Source: Anthopleura xanthogrammica (taxonomy: Eukaryota; Cnidaria; Anthozoa; Actiniaria; Actiniidae). Taken from it: DNA of 64,000 nucleotides. Positions 20,803 through 31,035 of the stretch are shown in pieces. The stretch lies in contig OZ025210.1 of assembly GCA_964019055.1 (NCBI GenBank), forward strand, positions 10,846,658-10,910,657, given 5' to 3'. Both the position numbers and the translations under genes were made by a program. The notes below the pieces were generated by a model. It was not told the DNA's origin, ran no database searches, and saw only the letters and a list, made by a program, of their open reading frames with translations. Within the stretch, counting starts at the first letter, position 1. Every line of letters starts with the position of its first letter.

Positions 20803-22989
20803 ATGCTAATGATCTCCTTCTGCTTCGGTTCGTCGTACTATAAACTTTACGGAATTCTGTGTCGTATGAAGATATCTTTGGAAAGTGCTATGTCATATAA
20901 TACGATCATCCCACATACAAATGGACTCGCCATTCGTGGTAGGCCCACACTAAAAGATGTAGAGGCTTTTCGGAACGGGTCGGTCCACGAATCTTATAGC
21001 TCGAAAGCGTTGAAATCTCTGAAAAGAAATGAACTATATTTGAGCACAAACCTCGAAAAGACTGACAAAACTATGACTAGTAAGCTTAACTCAACAGAAA
21101 ACTATGACGCTGAAATCAACTTCTCGGAAGTTGAGAAAAACGAAAATCTCCTTGAGCAGAACTTCGAAGATGAAGCAAACAACAAGCAAATCGCCATATT
21201 GGATAAAGAGTATACTCAGCGAAGTGATTTGGAAAGTAAATATCTAAGTTTAATTTTCTTGTTAAATATCCTGATTCATTTGTTTGTTTTTGTTTTATTC
21301 AATAGTCGTAAAATACGATTTGATTTTGCACAAATAATCATTTGTATTATCGTACAAGCGATTGTGAATATTGGTTTGTACTACACATGGACTTGCACGT
21401 GCTTAGTAGAAGACGTGGTAAATACTCTTGGTGACTGTGACATACTAGAAAAAGTTACTCATTTTACAAATGTACATGAACATAATGATGTTTTAGTGTC
21501 AATAAAGGTACAAGAATTCAGATCTCGTTATGCAAAGTATGTATTTCATAATTGTAGTCGTGTTGTATGTGATTGTCATGGCTTTCGACGTGATCGTGAA
21601 CCAAGCAGGATACCAGTGAACAGATTAAAACGTGTCTTTCAGAAAAACAGAAAACTACGGACTTATGTATGCAGAAGTTTAAGGAAAAACACGCCTAAGT
21701 CATCGAAAGTTCATCGTGTTATTAAAAATATTGCAACGAGAAAGAAAAGTACACAGTACAAAACAGGTATCCGATTCGTACAAAAAATGAGAAGGAAACC
21801 AATATTTAGAACAAGAAAAGTTAACTCTTCAATGAGATATGTTTACAATTCCAGTACAGATAAATATAGGAATAAATATCTCAAATACGTAAGGTGGTTT
21901 TCGTGTAATTTCTCATATAGCGAGTATAAGGGTTTAGATCATAAAAGCAACTGTGCAAATTACAAGCTTTGTAATGATATAGAGAAAAACCCAGGTCCTG
22001 TCACCCACCATGTTGATGCTAGTAAAACAGTAAGTGCAGCATATAGTCAAGGGGATGTTGTTATATTTGGACAAAATGCAGGGCAACAATGTGTGGCAAT
22101 GAGTTTATGTGCTTTAATATATCACCAAATGAAAGGGATAACCAACCCTGATGACTTGAAAGAAATCATGCATATTGGGAATCAATTGTATAGCAGTTTG
22201 TCACAGCTTGCACGACAATCGTTTTTACTGCTAACAGAATTACCAGCAATGCTTACAGTGTCAGAGGAAAATTACCAGCTAGATTACAGTGAAAGTTATA
22301 CTGGTGATGTTCATGGTGAGTCTACCATTGAAGGATATCAATACTGCATGGGCATGAAAAGAGCTTTTGAATCATTGCTAACAGAACAATACAGCTCATT
22401 TATTCTAACAGTTGGTTGTATTGCTGTCGGTATTATTTACTGTACTGATAATGGCCATTTTAAAGTGTTTGACTCTCATGCTAGAGATGTTTATGGTAAG
22501 AGTCATCCTCAAGGGACATGTGTATTATTAGATATATCATCTATAGAGAATTTAGTGCAATACTTTCAAGGTTTATATGGAGCAACTGATCTTTATGAAT
22601 TAAAAGGTCTAAAAATTACAAAATATGACATTGCAACAAGCAACAGTGTAAAAGACATAAGTACACCAGATCAACACAACTGTTCCAAAGAGCAATGTTT
22701 TGCAACAGCTCTTTATTCAATATGTTACTCAATCATTTCACCTTGTAGTTACTGGAACTCAAATACTTTAGATGCAATCATTAAAAATGGATCTCAGTTT
22801 CACAATACAATAGATAATGAAACTTGTTTAACACCTGTTGAACTTGACAGTGTTAACATTTTTGGCACTAACATAAATGTAAACATTAATGAGATAAGTC
22901 ACAGAGAACTACATAATTCAACTGAAAGCAGGATATCTTTACAGACCTTGATTTTAAGGAACCACAGTGGAAAAACAGGATTTTTATGA
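20803..22989 (+). CDS. Two-TM protein / 2A-like peptide / C76-type cysteine protease
   Basis: 728 codons. Residues 1-145 are hydrophilic. Two probable membrane segments lie at about 147-166 and 175-195, followed by a strongly basic region (about 270-370). DIEKNPGP at residues 392-399 matches the 2A-like ribosome-skipping consensus, so a 398-aa and a 330-aa product are predicted. The second product resembles herpesvirus tegument deubiquitinases (family C76): GQQC with Cys430, and D557-S-H559 in VFDSH, completing a Cys/Asp-x-His set. Such proteins occur in invertebrate mobile elements. The end (GKTGFL) looks cut short relative to relatives I recall. Confidence 0.65.
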   Translation: MLMISFCFGSSYYKLYGILCRMKISLESAMSYNTIIPHTNGLAIRGRPTLKDVEAFRNGSVHESYSSKALKSLKRNELYLSTNLEKTDKTMTSKLNSTENYDAEINFSEVEKNENLLEQNFEDEANNKQIAILDKEYTQRSDLESKYLSLIFLLNILIHLFVFVLFNSRKIRFDFAQIIICIIVQAIVNIGLYYTWTCTCLVEDVVNTLGDCDILEKVTHFTNVHEHNDVLVSIKVQEFRSRYAKYVFHNCSRVVCDCHGFRRDREPSRIPVNRLKRVFQKNRKLRTYVCRSLRKNTPKSSKVHRVIKNIATRKKSTQYKTGIRFVQKMRRKPIFRTRKVNSSMRYVYNSSTDKYRNKYLKYVRWFSCNFSYSEYKGLDHKSNCANYKLCNDIEKNPGPVTHHVDASKTVSAAYSQGDVVIFGQNAGQQCVAMSLCALIYHQMKGITNPDDLKEIMHIGNQLYSSLSQLARQSFLLLTELPAMLTVSEENYQLDYSESYTGDVHGESTIEGYQYCMGMKRAFESLLTEQYSSFILTVGCIAVGIIYCTDNGHFKVFDSHARDVYGKSHPQGTCVLLDISSIENLVQYFQGLYGATDLYELKGLKITKYDIATSNSVKDISTPDQHNCSKEQCFATALYSICYSIISPCSYWNSNTLDAIIKNGSQFHNTIDNETCLTPVELDSVNIFGTNINVNINEISHRELHNSTESRISLQTLILRNHSGKTGFL

Positions 22990-23500
22990 TGGACTTCAAG
23001 TTGTTACTGTATAATTTGTATTTATCAACAAAATAAAAAGAAAAGTCTCGCGTACCACAAAGGAAATGGGCTTCCAACCATCGAAATTATGTATGATTAA
23101 CAGCTTCACGCCTGCATGCAGTGAACTGGATTCTCTGTGCTTTGACGTTTTTGTCCACAGGGAGCCCAACTTACATAATAGTAAAAATATGAACGCTACT
23201 GATATCTGACACTAAGCTGCCCCCGCTTTGATTTATTACCTTTTAAACATGCTGGAAAATACGTTTACTTGTCTTAAATAGAGACTGAGATGAAATATTA
23301 GAGAAGGAAAGTATACCCTCTTCAGTCAGTTACCAAATACCGACATCCTTTCCCTTCTCCCTCCCCACTTCCCTTCCTCTCCGGTAAGCTGATAAAAATG
23401 ATGTAATTATAATATACAGTAGAGAAAAAAATCGAAAAATTATTTTATCTCCATTGGCCGTTTTACTATCGGGGACGCTTTAAAATTTGAACAAAAGATT
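22990..23500. other. 3' part of inserted element, non-coding
   Basis: AT-rich sequence with an AATAAA (about 23,031) shortly after the protease ORF, a likely poly-A signal. No further ORF with family features. Confidence 0.45.
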
Positions 23501-23649
23501 TTGCTACGGAAAAAAAACATTCTTCATACAGCGTTACCAAAAATTTTAAAAACATCACAGCCCATCGCCACCACGCAAATCACGTGGTCACGCGTTTTTG
23601 CCCCGTCCTCCCTTAACGAAACCCGAGTTAACGCTTCATTAGCGTCTAG

Positions 23650-23845
23650 TTTTTATACAAAACATTCTCGCCTGAATACTCAAAGAAATTCTTTTTCACG
23701 TTTGGGTACTCGTCTATGGAATCAAATACCAGCACATATTAGAAAGTTGTCTAAAAGAAACTTTAAACAAGAAGTCATGTCAGCCCTTTTTAATAGTTTA
23801 ATGGCAAACGGTTATGATGTCGATATTTCAAAACTATTTAAGTAA
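23650..23845 (+). pseudogene. LINE reverse transcriptase fragment (C-terminal part)
   Basis: It encodes YTKHSRLNTQRNSFSRLGTR-type residues and LWNQIPAHIRKL, the usual C-terminal end of this LINE class, with stop TAA at 23,843-23,845. It is the continuation of the fragment ending at 20,667. The open frame upstream to 23,501 lies in the inserted element. Confidence 0.8.
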
Positions 23846-24046
23846 ATCTTATTGTCGTTGTCCTTATAGTTAGCTGTTGTTTTTTTTCTTTTCTATTACC
23901 TTTTCTTTTTTTTTCTCCTTTTACTATTTAAATATTTAGATAAAATATACATTCGTAATATCTAATAATAATAAAATTAGTTACTAATTTCAACTATTGT
24001 AAAGAAATTTAATTTCTAGTTGCCTATATAGACTAGCTATTAAGAG

Positions 24047-25600
24047 GGGATGTCAGCAAAAATCAAACATACGCCGGCAACAGTCAAAAAATCGATTTCG
24101 CTCATATTTTGGTATTAGGTAGGCCTATATGCGAGATATATCATGGTATGTTTCATTTGTCGAAATATGGCTTCATTTCCGAGAAAAACGAGAAAAATGA
24201 ATTTGTCAATAATTGACCCTTTGAGAGAGCCAAAATATACTCCAACTTCGGGGGGCTCGCTTGCCTTTGCAAAAATATCTACATGTTTAATTCCCAAACA
24301 ACTGTTTTCTAAAATTTCATTGTCTTCCAATAAATTTATAACGGTAAAAAAAAAATATTTACCAGGGTACTTTGACGCCTTGTGAAAAGTAACGAATTTT
24401 CAAAAAAAATTTTCACCATGTGCTAAATAAAATAAAACGCCGATATTAAGAAAATGAAAAGTCGAAATAATATTCTAACCGTGACTGAAAGCTTTTTTGG
24501 GGGTTTTTATTCTGCGACGAGAAATACAAATTTAAAGTTGGAGAAATTTGTTATACTTGGCGAGACTTTTAATGTTGACTGTTTTAAAATTTATCTAACA
24601 GCCCGTGGTAAACACATTTTTTCTTTTTATTTGTTTCTTCTTAAAGCGTATAGGTTCATAATTACTGTCCGTAAAAATCCTTGATGGTTTAGTAAAGCCT
24701 ACTTCTATAAAAGCTGAAACGTAGAAGGATATTTCCAGTAGATTTTCCCTTTAGTAAATGCGAACGTGAAATGTACATTCGTGTCTCGGCGTTATCAAAG
24801 GCCACACCAAATTCTTTGTAGAATGCCGCGTCTCCCGTCTCCTTGGTCACACTTATGGTCACGCAACGGCTATTTGTAAAAGAACCCGCTTCGACTCTTA
24901 TCTAGAAAAATTGCATCTTTCTTAGAGCTAATTTCAATTGTATTAATCCACACCATGTAGTGTTACTGCAGTAGCTTCAGGTGGTACTTTGCTATCTTAC
25001 GATATTTTGCTCTTTTAGGTAATTTTTAAATTCATTTGATTGAGCGCACCGGCCGCCGTTCTTTGAAATTTCTCCAACTTTAAATTTTTATTTCTCGTCG
25101 CAGAATAAAAACCCCCAAAAAAGCTTTCAGTCACGGTTAGAATATTATTTCGACTTTTCATTTTCTTAATATCGGCGTTTTATTTTATTTAGCACATGGT
25201 GAAAAATTTTTTTGAAAATTCGTTACTTTTCACAAGGCGTCAAAGTACCCTGGTAAATATTTTTTTTTACCGTTATAAATTTATTGGAAGACAATGAAAT
25301 TTCAGATTTTTAAAGTTAAAACATTATATAAAACAGTTGTTTGGGAATTAAACATGTAGATATTTTTGCAAAGGCAAGCGAGCCCCCCGAAGTTGGAGTA
25401 TATTTTGGCTCTCTCAAAGGGTCAATTATTGACAAATTCGTTTTTCTCGTTTTTCTCGGAAATGAAGCCATATTTCGACAAATGAAACATACCATGATAT
25501 ATCTCGCATACAGGCCTACCTAATACCAAAATATGAGCGAAATCGATTTTTTGACTGTTGCCGGGAAATTTTGATTTTGTTCGATTTTTGCTGACATCTT
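24047..25600. mobile_element. 1.55-kb foldback DNA element in the LINE 3' region
   Basis: Both ends read GATGTCAGCAAAAATC outside-in, and the arms stay complementary for about 500 bp with a spacer of about 500 bp. Matching ORFs on opposite strands (24,115-24,330 and 25,341-25,523) are by-products. No transposase. Confidence 0.75.
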
Positions 25601-25734
25601 CTCTTAAGCTAAATGCAAGTTAAATACATATTTGTAAATAATTTCTTCCTCAATAAAATTGAATTGAATTGAATTGAACACACTATACAAGTCATGGTCT
25701 ATGTATTTTATAATATTGAAAACTGACATCTTTA

Positions 25735-25828
25735 GGGGAATCCCCTAATTAGAAGGTTTCTATTGGCCAAAATGCTGACACAACATCTCACTTGTCACGC
25801 ATGCATAGTACACGAACGATATGCAAAT
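25735..25828 (+). promoter_or_regulatory. SGP4 promoter block: NF-kB palindrome, CCAAT box, octamer
   Basis: GGGGAATCCCC at 25735-25745, CTATTGGCC (inverted CCAAT) near 25,760 and ATGCAAAT at 25821-25828. This is the best preserved of the five promoter copies and leads to an intact SGP gene 1.4 kb downstream. Confidence 0.55.
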
Positions 25829-27130
25829 CTCATCGTTTTCACAAGGAATACGAAATTCAATGGTCTGTGATGGTGGATAACAAGCTCCAAATGATGGATT
25901 TTTGGGTACAGTTTTCCAACTGAATACCATGGAATCAAGCGAGATGATCTACTCGGCTAACTTGACAGACTTTCAATCGACCTCGTAGCAATGGTACTCG
26001 ATTTTAGTCCTCGTAATCCATCTTGTATGTCTTGAATTGACGAGAGGAAAACTTATGCGACCACGTTTGTGAGGCAAGACAACTCTTCTAAAGAAACCGT
26101 TTGAAGGTAATATTTTGATCGTTAAATATTTCCTTGGCTTTACTGGATTACTGGATTCTATCTTGTATCTCTTGTGGCCATGGAATCGAGATGGAAGTGC
26201 GACTTGTCGATCGAAACCGAGACAGAGCAGAATTGTTTCTTACACAAATATCAATTTTCTTGACCTAACTCCTGTTCGTTATGTGCTTCGAGGGTTTTTT
26301 CTGGGTTCTCCAGATTTCCTCTCTCCGCCAAAAATCGGCTTCTAAACTCAAATTTGCTCATGGAACGAGGGTCACAGGTTTGTTAGCCACTGGTTATTAA
26401 GTGCTACCCTTGAAAAACTAGGACGACTTTTGAAACCTTTCGAAGCTCAGTACTGAGTTTCATCTTGATGTGGAAGTGATTGGAATCCATCTTGTATTTC
26501 AGTCCAAAGTGCCATCCAATATTTTGAATCTCTCTTTTGAGGGTCATTTTCATCCAGATATTATAGTTTGTGTCCTTTTCTTGTTTTTATTACACCAACA
26601 TCCTGTATTTCTAGCAACATTTGCGAAAATGTAACAAACAAATATTGTGCAACTTCTCTTTTCATTTGGATATTATTATTAGTTACTAATATCGATAGGT
26701 GTGTAGTGACTAGTCTGTAATGAATTCTGCATGGATCTCCTTGTTTTCTTTGGATTTGACTTCGACCTCATAAACTACAATGTTAGTTTTAGTGATTCAG
26801 TTTATTTTTAACATAGGCTGTGTTCTTGTGTGACGAAAATATTGTATGTAATAGATACAATATTGTTGCGAATATTGTAAAAATTGTAGGTTGTATCACC
26901 TCGATCGCAGCTTCAAGATCTAGATTACAGACTACGAGAATACAGCGTTAAAACATTTAATAGCCCTAAAAATTCTAAAATTACAATAAATCAAAATACT
27001 ACTGCTTTGCCCTAAAAATACAATATGACAAAATACAAATCCCGTAGACTAAAACTATTAATATTTACGCCAACCATTCCATCTAATACATTGTTACACT
27101 TTTTCTTCAGTTCTAGTGTATTTGTCACGG

Positions 27131-27366
27131 ATGTCAGGTCCATACATACTGTTACTATGCTGTGTACATGGTCAGGATATAATCTTGGTGAGTAACATGT
27201 CTACATCTACTTGGTATCTTGTATGTTATTTCTACAGCTGGTTATTGCTCTAGTTTCTAATGGCTGGCTGTCCTCGGTCTGGAAAGAAATCAAAAGTTTA
27301 AATAGAATACTAAGATGGGTAGTATTAGTAGAACCCTGCTATAGTCAGAGCGAAGGTGATATATGA
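27131..27366 (+). CDS. SGP4: small hydrophobic protein, two coding exons (61 aa)
   Basis: Exon a 27131-27187, intron 27188-27237 (50 bp), exon b 27238-27366 ending TGA. N-terminus MSGPYILLLCCVHGQ, core LVSNGWLSSVWKEIKS. It has an intact promoter block, putative exon 1, splice sites and frame, making it the most complete SGP gene in the window. Confidence 0.6.
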
Positions 27367-27690
27367 TGAGTTCTGAATTCCAATGAATAGGAAAATGTTT
27401 ACTTATACTTATAATCCAGTAATCAAATGAATTCAAAAATATGTCAATTATTGAATTTGGATAACCAATCAGAGAGCAGATATTTAAAAATAGACATGAA
27501 TTTGATTGGATAGCTACCGGTAACCTTCGAACTCTGTGGTTTCGCTAATTCTGCGCCAATATAGGCCAAACGTTTTTCACAAGGTAAAACCCATGTATTT
27601 CACACAAGGAAACAAAAGAAAACGGACTGAAATCCAGATAGATGTGTATAAAAGAAGGATTACGAGTTATGGATTTGTTGTTTTGTAGAA

Positions 27691-28300
27691 TTTTAGAGGA
27701 ATTTTTGCCGTCCCATATGTAGAGCTCGAGGTTTTTGTGGTGTGAAACTGCGAACCTGACGGGAACACGCGCCTATGATAAAAAATTTTTTTCTTCAATT
27801 TTTAATATTCATAACTATTATACCCTACTACTACTACTAATAATGATAAATAATCTAGTTCTAATCTTGTGTAGTAAGGCAAGATACGTTCAGAATTTTA
27901 GAGGAATTTTTGCCGTCACAAATGTAGAGCTCGAGGTTTCTGGTGTGAAACTGCGAACCTGACGGGAACACGCGCCTATGATAAAAAAAATTTTTCTTCA
28001 ATTTTTAATATTCATAACTATTATACCCTACTACTACTACTAATAATGATAAATAATCTAGTTCTAATCTTGTGTAGTAAGGCAGGATACGTTCAGAATT
28101 TTAGAGGAATTTTTGCCGTCACAAATGTAGAGCTCGAGGTTTCTGGTGTGAAACTGCGAACCTGACGGGAACACGTGCCTATGATAAAAGTTTTTTTTCT
28201 TCAATTTTTAATATTCATAACTATTATACCCTACTACTACTACTAATAATAATGATAAATAATCTAGTTCTAATCTTGTGTAGTAAGGCAAGATACGTTC
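27691..28300. repeat. Three tandem copies of a unit of about 204 bp
   Basis: TTTTAGAGGA starts units at 27691, 27896 and 28099. The unit corresponds to the interval between the LL start and the AN gene in the copy at 1.65-1.85 kb. It breaks the LL reading frame here (only 17 codons from the ATG). Confidence 0.8.
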
Positions 28301-28340
28301 AGATAATGTGCGATAGTTTGTTCTCTTTCTACTTACTAAA

Positions 28341-28496
28341 TCAGATTGTGTGTTCATCGTTCTCTTCTGGTGTTCCAGTTTCCTCCACATCACGGCTCAT
28401 CAGTACAACACACAAAAAGTAGAGAACAAGAGTCTCACACATCTTCAATACTTGTAATAAGCACATCAGACAAAGTACCTCGTTTGTGTTTGCCAT
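28341..28496 (-). CDS. AN2: 51-aa micro-protein
   Basis: It begins MANTNEVLCLMCLLQVLK, ends RDVEETGTPEENDEHTI, and has the same length as AN1 and AN3. Donor GTAAGT starts five bases after the stop. It converges with SGP4. The plus-strand ORF over the same bases is a shadow. Confidence 0.65.
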   Translation of the reverse strand: MANTNEVLCLMCLLQVLKMCETLVLYFLCVVLMSRDVEETGTPEENDEHTI

Positions 28497-28499
28497 TTT

Positions 28500-29136
28500 C
28501 TCTTTTCCTCCGTAGACCGTCCGATTGAAAATATAGAGCTGCTACGGATAAAATGTTAGTATGTCCCGATATTACTTGCTATATACTGTTATGTAAAAAT
28601 GCTGTCATTATCTGCGGCTCTCATTACATGCAGGCCTCTGATTGGTTAAAAACAATGAGCAATTTAGGAAATATAAACTTTTCCCACAGGTAGCCCAAGC
28701 TATGGTTCTGAATATATATAGAGAGCATGTATGGCAGATCAAAAAATTTCTTAAAAATAAAATAAATTTCGTATTTTATTGTTTCTTTACCGGTATATCA
28801 ATGTTTTATTGCATGTTTTGTGGTTTGCTGACGGTTTGATTGCATTTTAAGGCGATTTTAGGAAATTTTATCTCCTCTCTAAAGACGAAGTCAAGGTAGG
28901 AATCCTCAGACTCTGCTGCTTTGCTTCAACAGGCCGTAAATCGCCAGAAATCTGTTTCACAGCAAATTTTTCCCTGGCTACCCTTCGCCCAATAAATATC
29001 CAACACATCTAATCCAAAAATTGCTATATCGCTTCACTTCTTCCCGTCGAAATTCGCAAATATATACGCTCTAAATAGACAACTTCATCGGCGGACGGAT
29101 CAGTCTCGCCACGGATTCAACGGTTGGTGACAAATC
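28500..29136. other. No gene recognised
   Basis: Upstream flank of AN2. Part of it (28,645-28,760) resembles 14,000-14,060 (pattern CCCAAGCTATGGTTCTGAAT-like in inverse order). No convincing ORF. Confidence 0.35.
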
Positions 29137-29410
29137 ATTGGCTGTGTGGGGGAGGGTACATGACAAACGTTGACCTTTGCATAGACTAAAAACCGCTCGA
29201 TGACAGCGAGAAACAAGACCAATGTTTAGTTGAACGGAATGTAAAATTTATGCAGAGGAAAACCAGAACGTTTAGAGCTCTATTTCGTAAACATTATCTA
29301 GAAATCTTGACTTATTTTTGTTTTTTTGGATAAGGAATCTTTTATTTCGAGCGGTTTTTAGTCTAGGCAAAGGTCAACGTTTGTCATGTACCCTCCCCCA
29401 CACAGCCAAT
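29137..29410. mobile_element. 274-bp MITE
   Basis: ATTGGCTGTGTGGGGGAGGG at the left pairs with its complement at the right over about 65 bp. Non-coding. Confidence 0.75.
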
Positions 29411-29489
29411 CTGTCTGTTATCATGGCGAATAATAAGCTTAAATGATGGATTTTGTATGTTTTAAATTGACGAGAGAAAAACTTATGCG

Positions 29490-31035
29490 ACCAGGTTTGT
29501 AAGGCAAGACAACTTGACAGAATCAGTTCAGATATGATCACTCCTGATGATATCTTGGATCAAATAATATGGAATAATAGAAATATAAGTATTGAAAATA
29601 GGTCCGTTTATAATGAATATTTATTATATGATTATCAGTGAAATACCTATATTCCTCTATTTAAAAAATTTGATATTTTCACATATGAAAATATCGTCAC
29701 TTGTATGGTTACCTACTTTTTATAACAGAAAAAAGCTCGAAAAAGCTTTGTTTTCTTTTTCATTGATAATTATATAATAAATAGGATATTACATGGGCGC
29801 GCGGAGATACGAATTTTATCTTCGAGTGTTAAAAAGATCTCTCACGAGTGAGCGCATTCTACTCCAAAGGTATCATTAGGATTAGAGACCTGTATGTTGA
29901 AGGTAAATTAAGCATTATTAGACCAAACCTAATGTTAGTGGAATCCTTTTTATTGAGAAGTATCATTGACGCCCTTCCACTATCGTGGGGAAAAAATATT
30001 GAAAAATGCAACTCCAATTACAAATTATAACACTCCACCTGAAGTCTATATATAGTCCGGATGTAAAAATTACTTTCATGAAAAAAATGTTTTTCTTAAA
30101 AACTTTAACCTCAAGAAAGATATATAGAGATTATCACATGTTAAGAGCCTGATATCGTTCTTATTCACGAGTTTCCCGTCATATCGCGAACAAGCGAGTC
30201 CGCGAGCGAGTGAGCGACATGATACGGAAAACGAGTGAATAAAAATGATATCAGCTCTTATAACATGTAATAATTTGTTTATTACACATTAAGGGTCGAT
30301 TATATATTATTATATATCGCGAGATTTTATTGGACAGTTTGCCGTGAAGTGATATTGTATCACTTCACTGATATGGTTTTTATTCACGGCTTTATTTCAC
30401 GGATATCCGCGACCCTAAATGTGTAATAAATAATATTCCTATTTCTGTAAAGGTAACACCTCCTATACTGCTAGAAAAAAACATGATCTGATGTATTCTG
30501 CTGGTGATGTTAAGACCGGATTTGCATGGCCAAGCATTTACGAGCTACCTTTTAGATGCGTATTGATACTAAAATGATACTTAAATATTACATAGAATAG
30601 TTTTTACAAAGTCTCGGTTGTATAAAATTGGGAAAAAGGATTCGCCTCTCTGCGCGTTTTGTACGACAGACGAAGAATCACATGAACATCTATTTTACCA
30701 GTACAGAATACTTAGTAAGATTATTTTGGACGTCTCTACAAAGCTTTTTTCTCTAAATATGATTTGTATAAATAACTCTTAACGGAATCGGATGTCATTC
30801 TGGGCATCACGGAGCATGTGGATAATTAATTACTTTTAAATCATTATTATATATCATTTCATATTCATAAATGTTCTCTTGGTACTGACTTACAACCAAA
30901 ACTTGAGACGTTTATTCATAGGCTTAGATTTATTTATAAAATTGAGTTAAGAATAGCTAAAAACAAACACAAATTAGCCTTTCACTATGATAAATGGGGA
31001 AAACTCCTTCATATAATGCCACTCAATTGATTAAT
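29490..31035 (+). pseudogene. Decayed L1/Tx1-like LINE ORF2 (3' half)
   Basis: Several reading-frame pieces resemble the C-terminal half of L1/Tx1-type proteins: DILDQIIWNN (near 29,550), LRSIIDALPLSW (near 29,955), and a zinc-knuckle-like CAFCTTDEESHEHLF (near 30,650). Stops and frameshifts separate them. Two palindromic insertions lie at 30,150-30,430. Confidence 0.5.
30150..30430. repeat. Two adjacent palindromic MITE-like inserts
   Basis: The first pairs ATCGTTCTTATTCACGAG with its near complement around GCGAGTCCGCGAGCGAG. The second is bounded by TTATTACACATT / AATGTGTAATAA. Both interrupt the LINE remnant. Confidence 0.6.

Larger units (their letters stand above)
20668..23649 (+). mobile_element. 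Inserted element carrying the 2A/cysteine-protease gene, possibly Helitron-like
   Basis: The boundaries are set by the LINE frame, which resumes in phase if the insert is removed between an A and a T. The right end is CTAG preceded by a small hairpin (ACGCT/AGCGT), as in Helitrons. The left end is a hairpin (20,668-20,693) beginning CTCGGGG rather than the usual TC. No Rep-helicase is present, so if it is a Helitron it is non-autonomous or truncated. Confidence 0.45.
19941..25677 (+). mobile_element. 5'-truncated LINE (non-LTR retrotransposon) with two later insertions
   Basis: It is flanked by ACACA (19936-19940 and 25678-25682). The empty site (TTTCACCACACACTATAC) is present at about 38,065. 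The 3' end is an AATAAA signal and short (ATTGA)n tail. It is interrupted by a 3-kb protein-coding element at 20,668-23,649 and a foldback element at about 24,047-25,600. Only the end of the reverse transcriptase remains. Confidence 0.75.

Noticed and set aside
27691..28300. Possible CRISPR-like array
   Set aside because: Whole 204-bp units are repeated; no repeat/spacer alternation.
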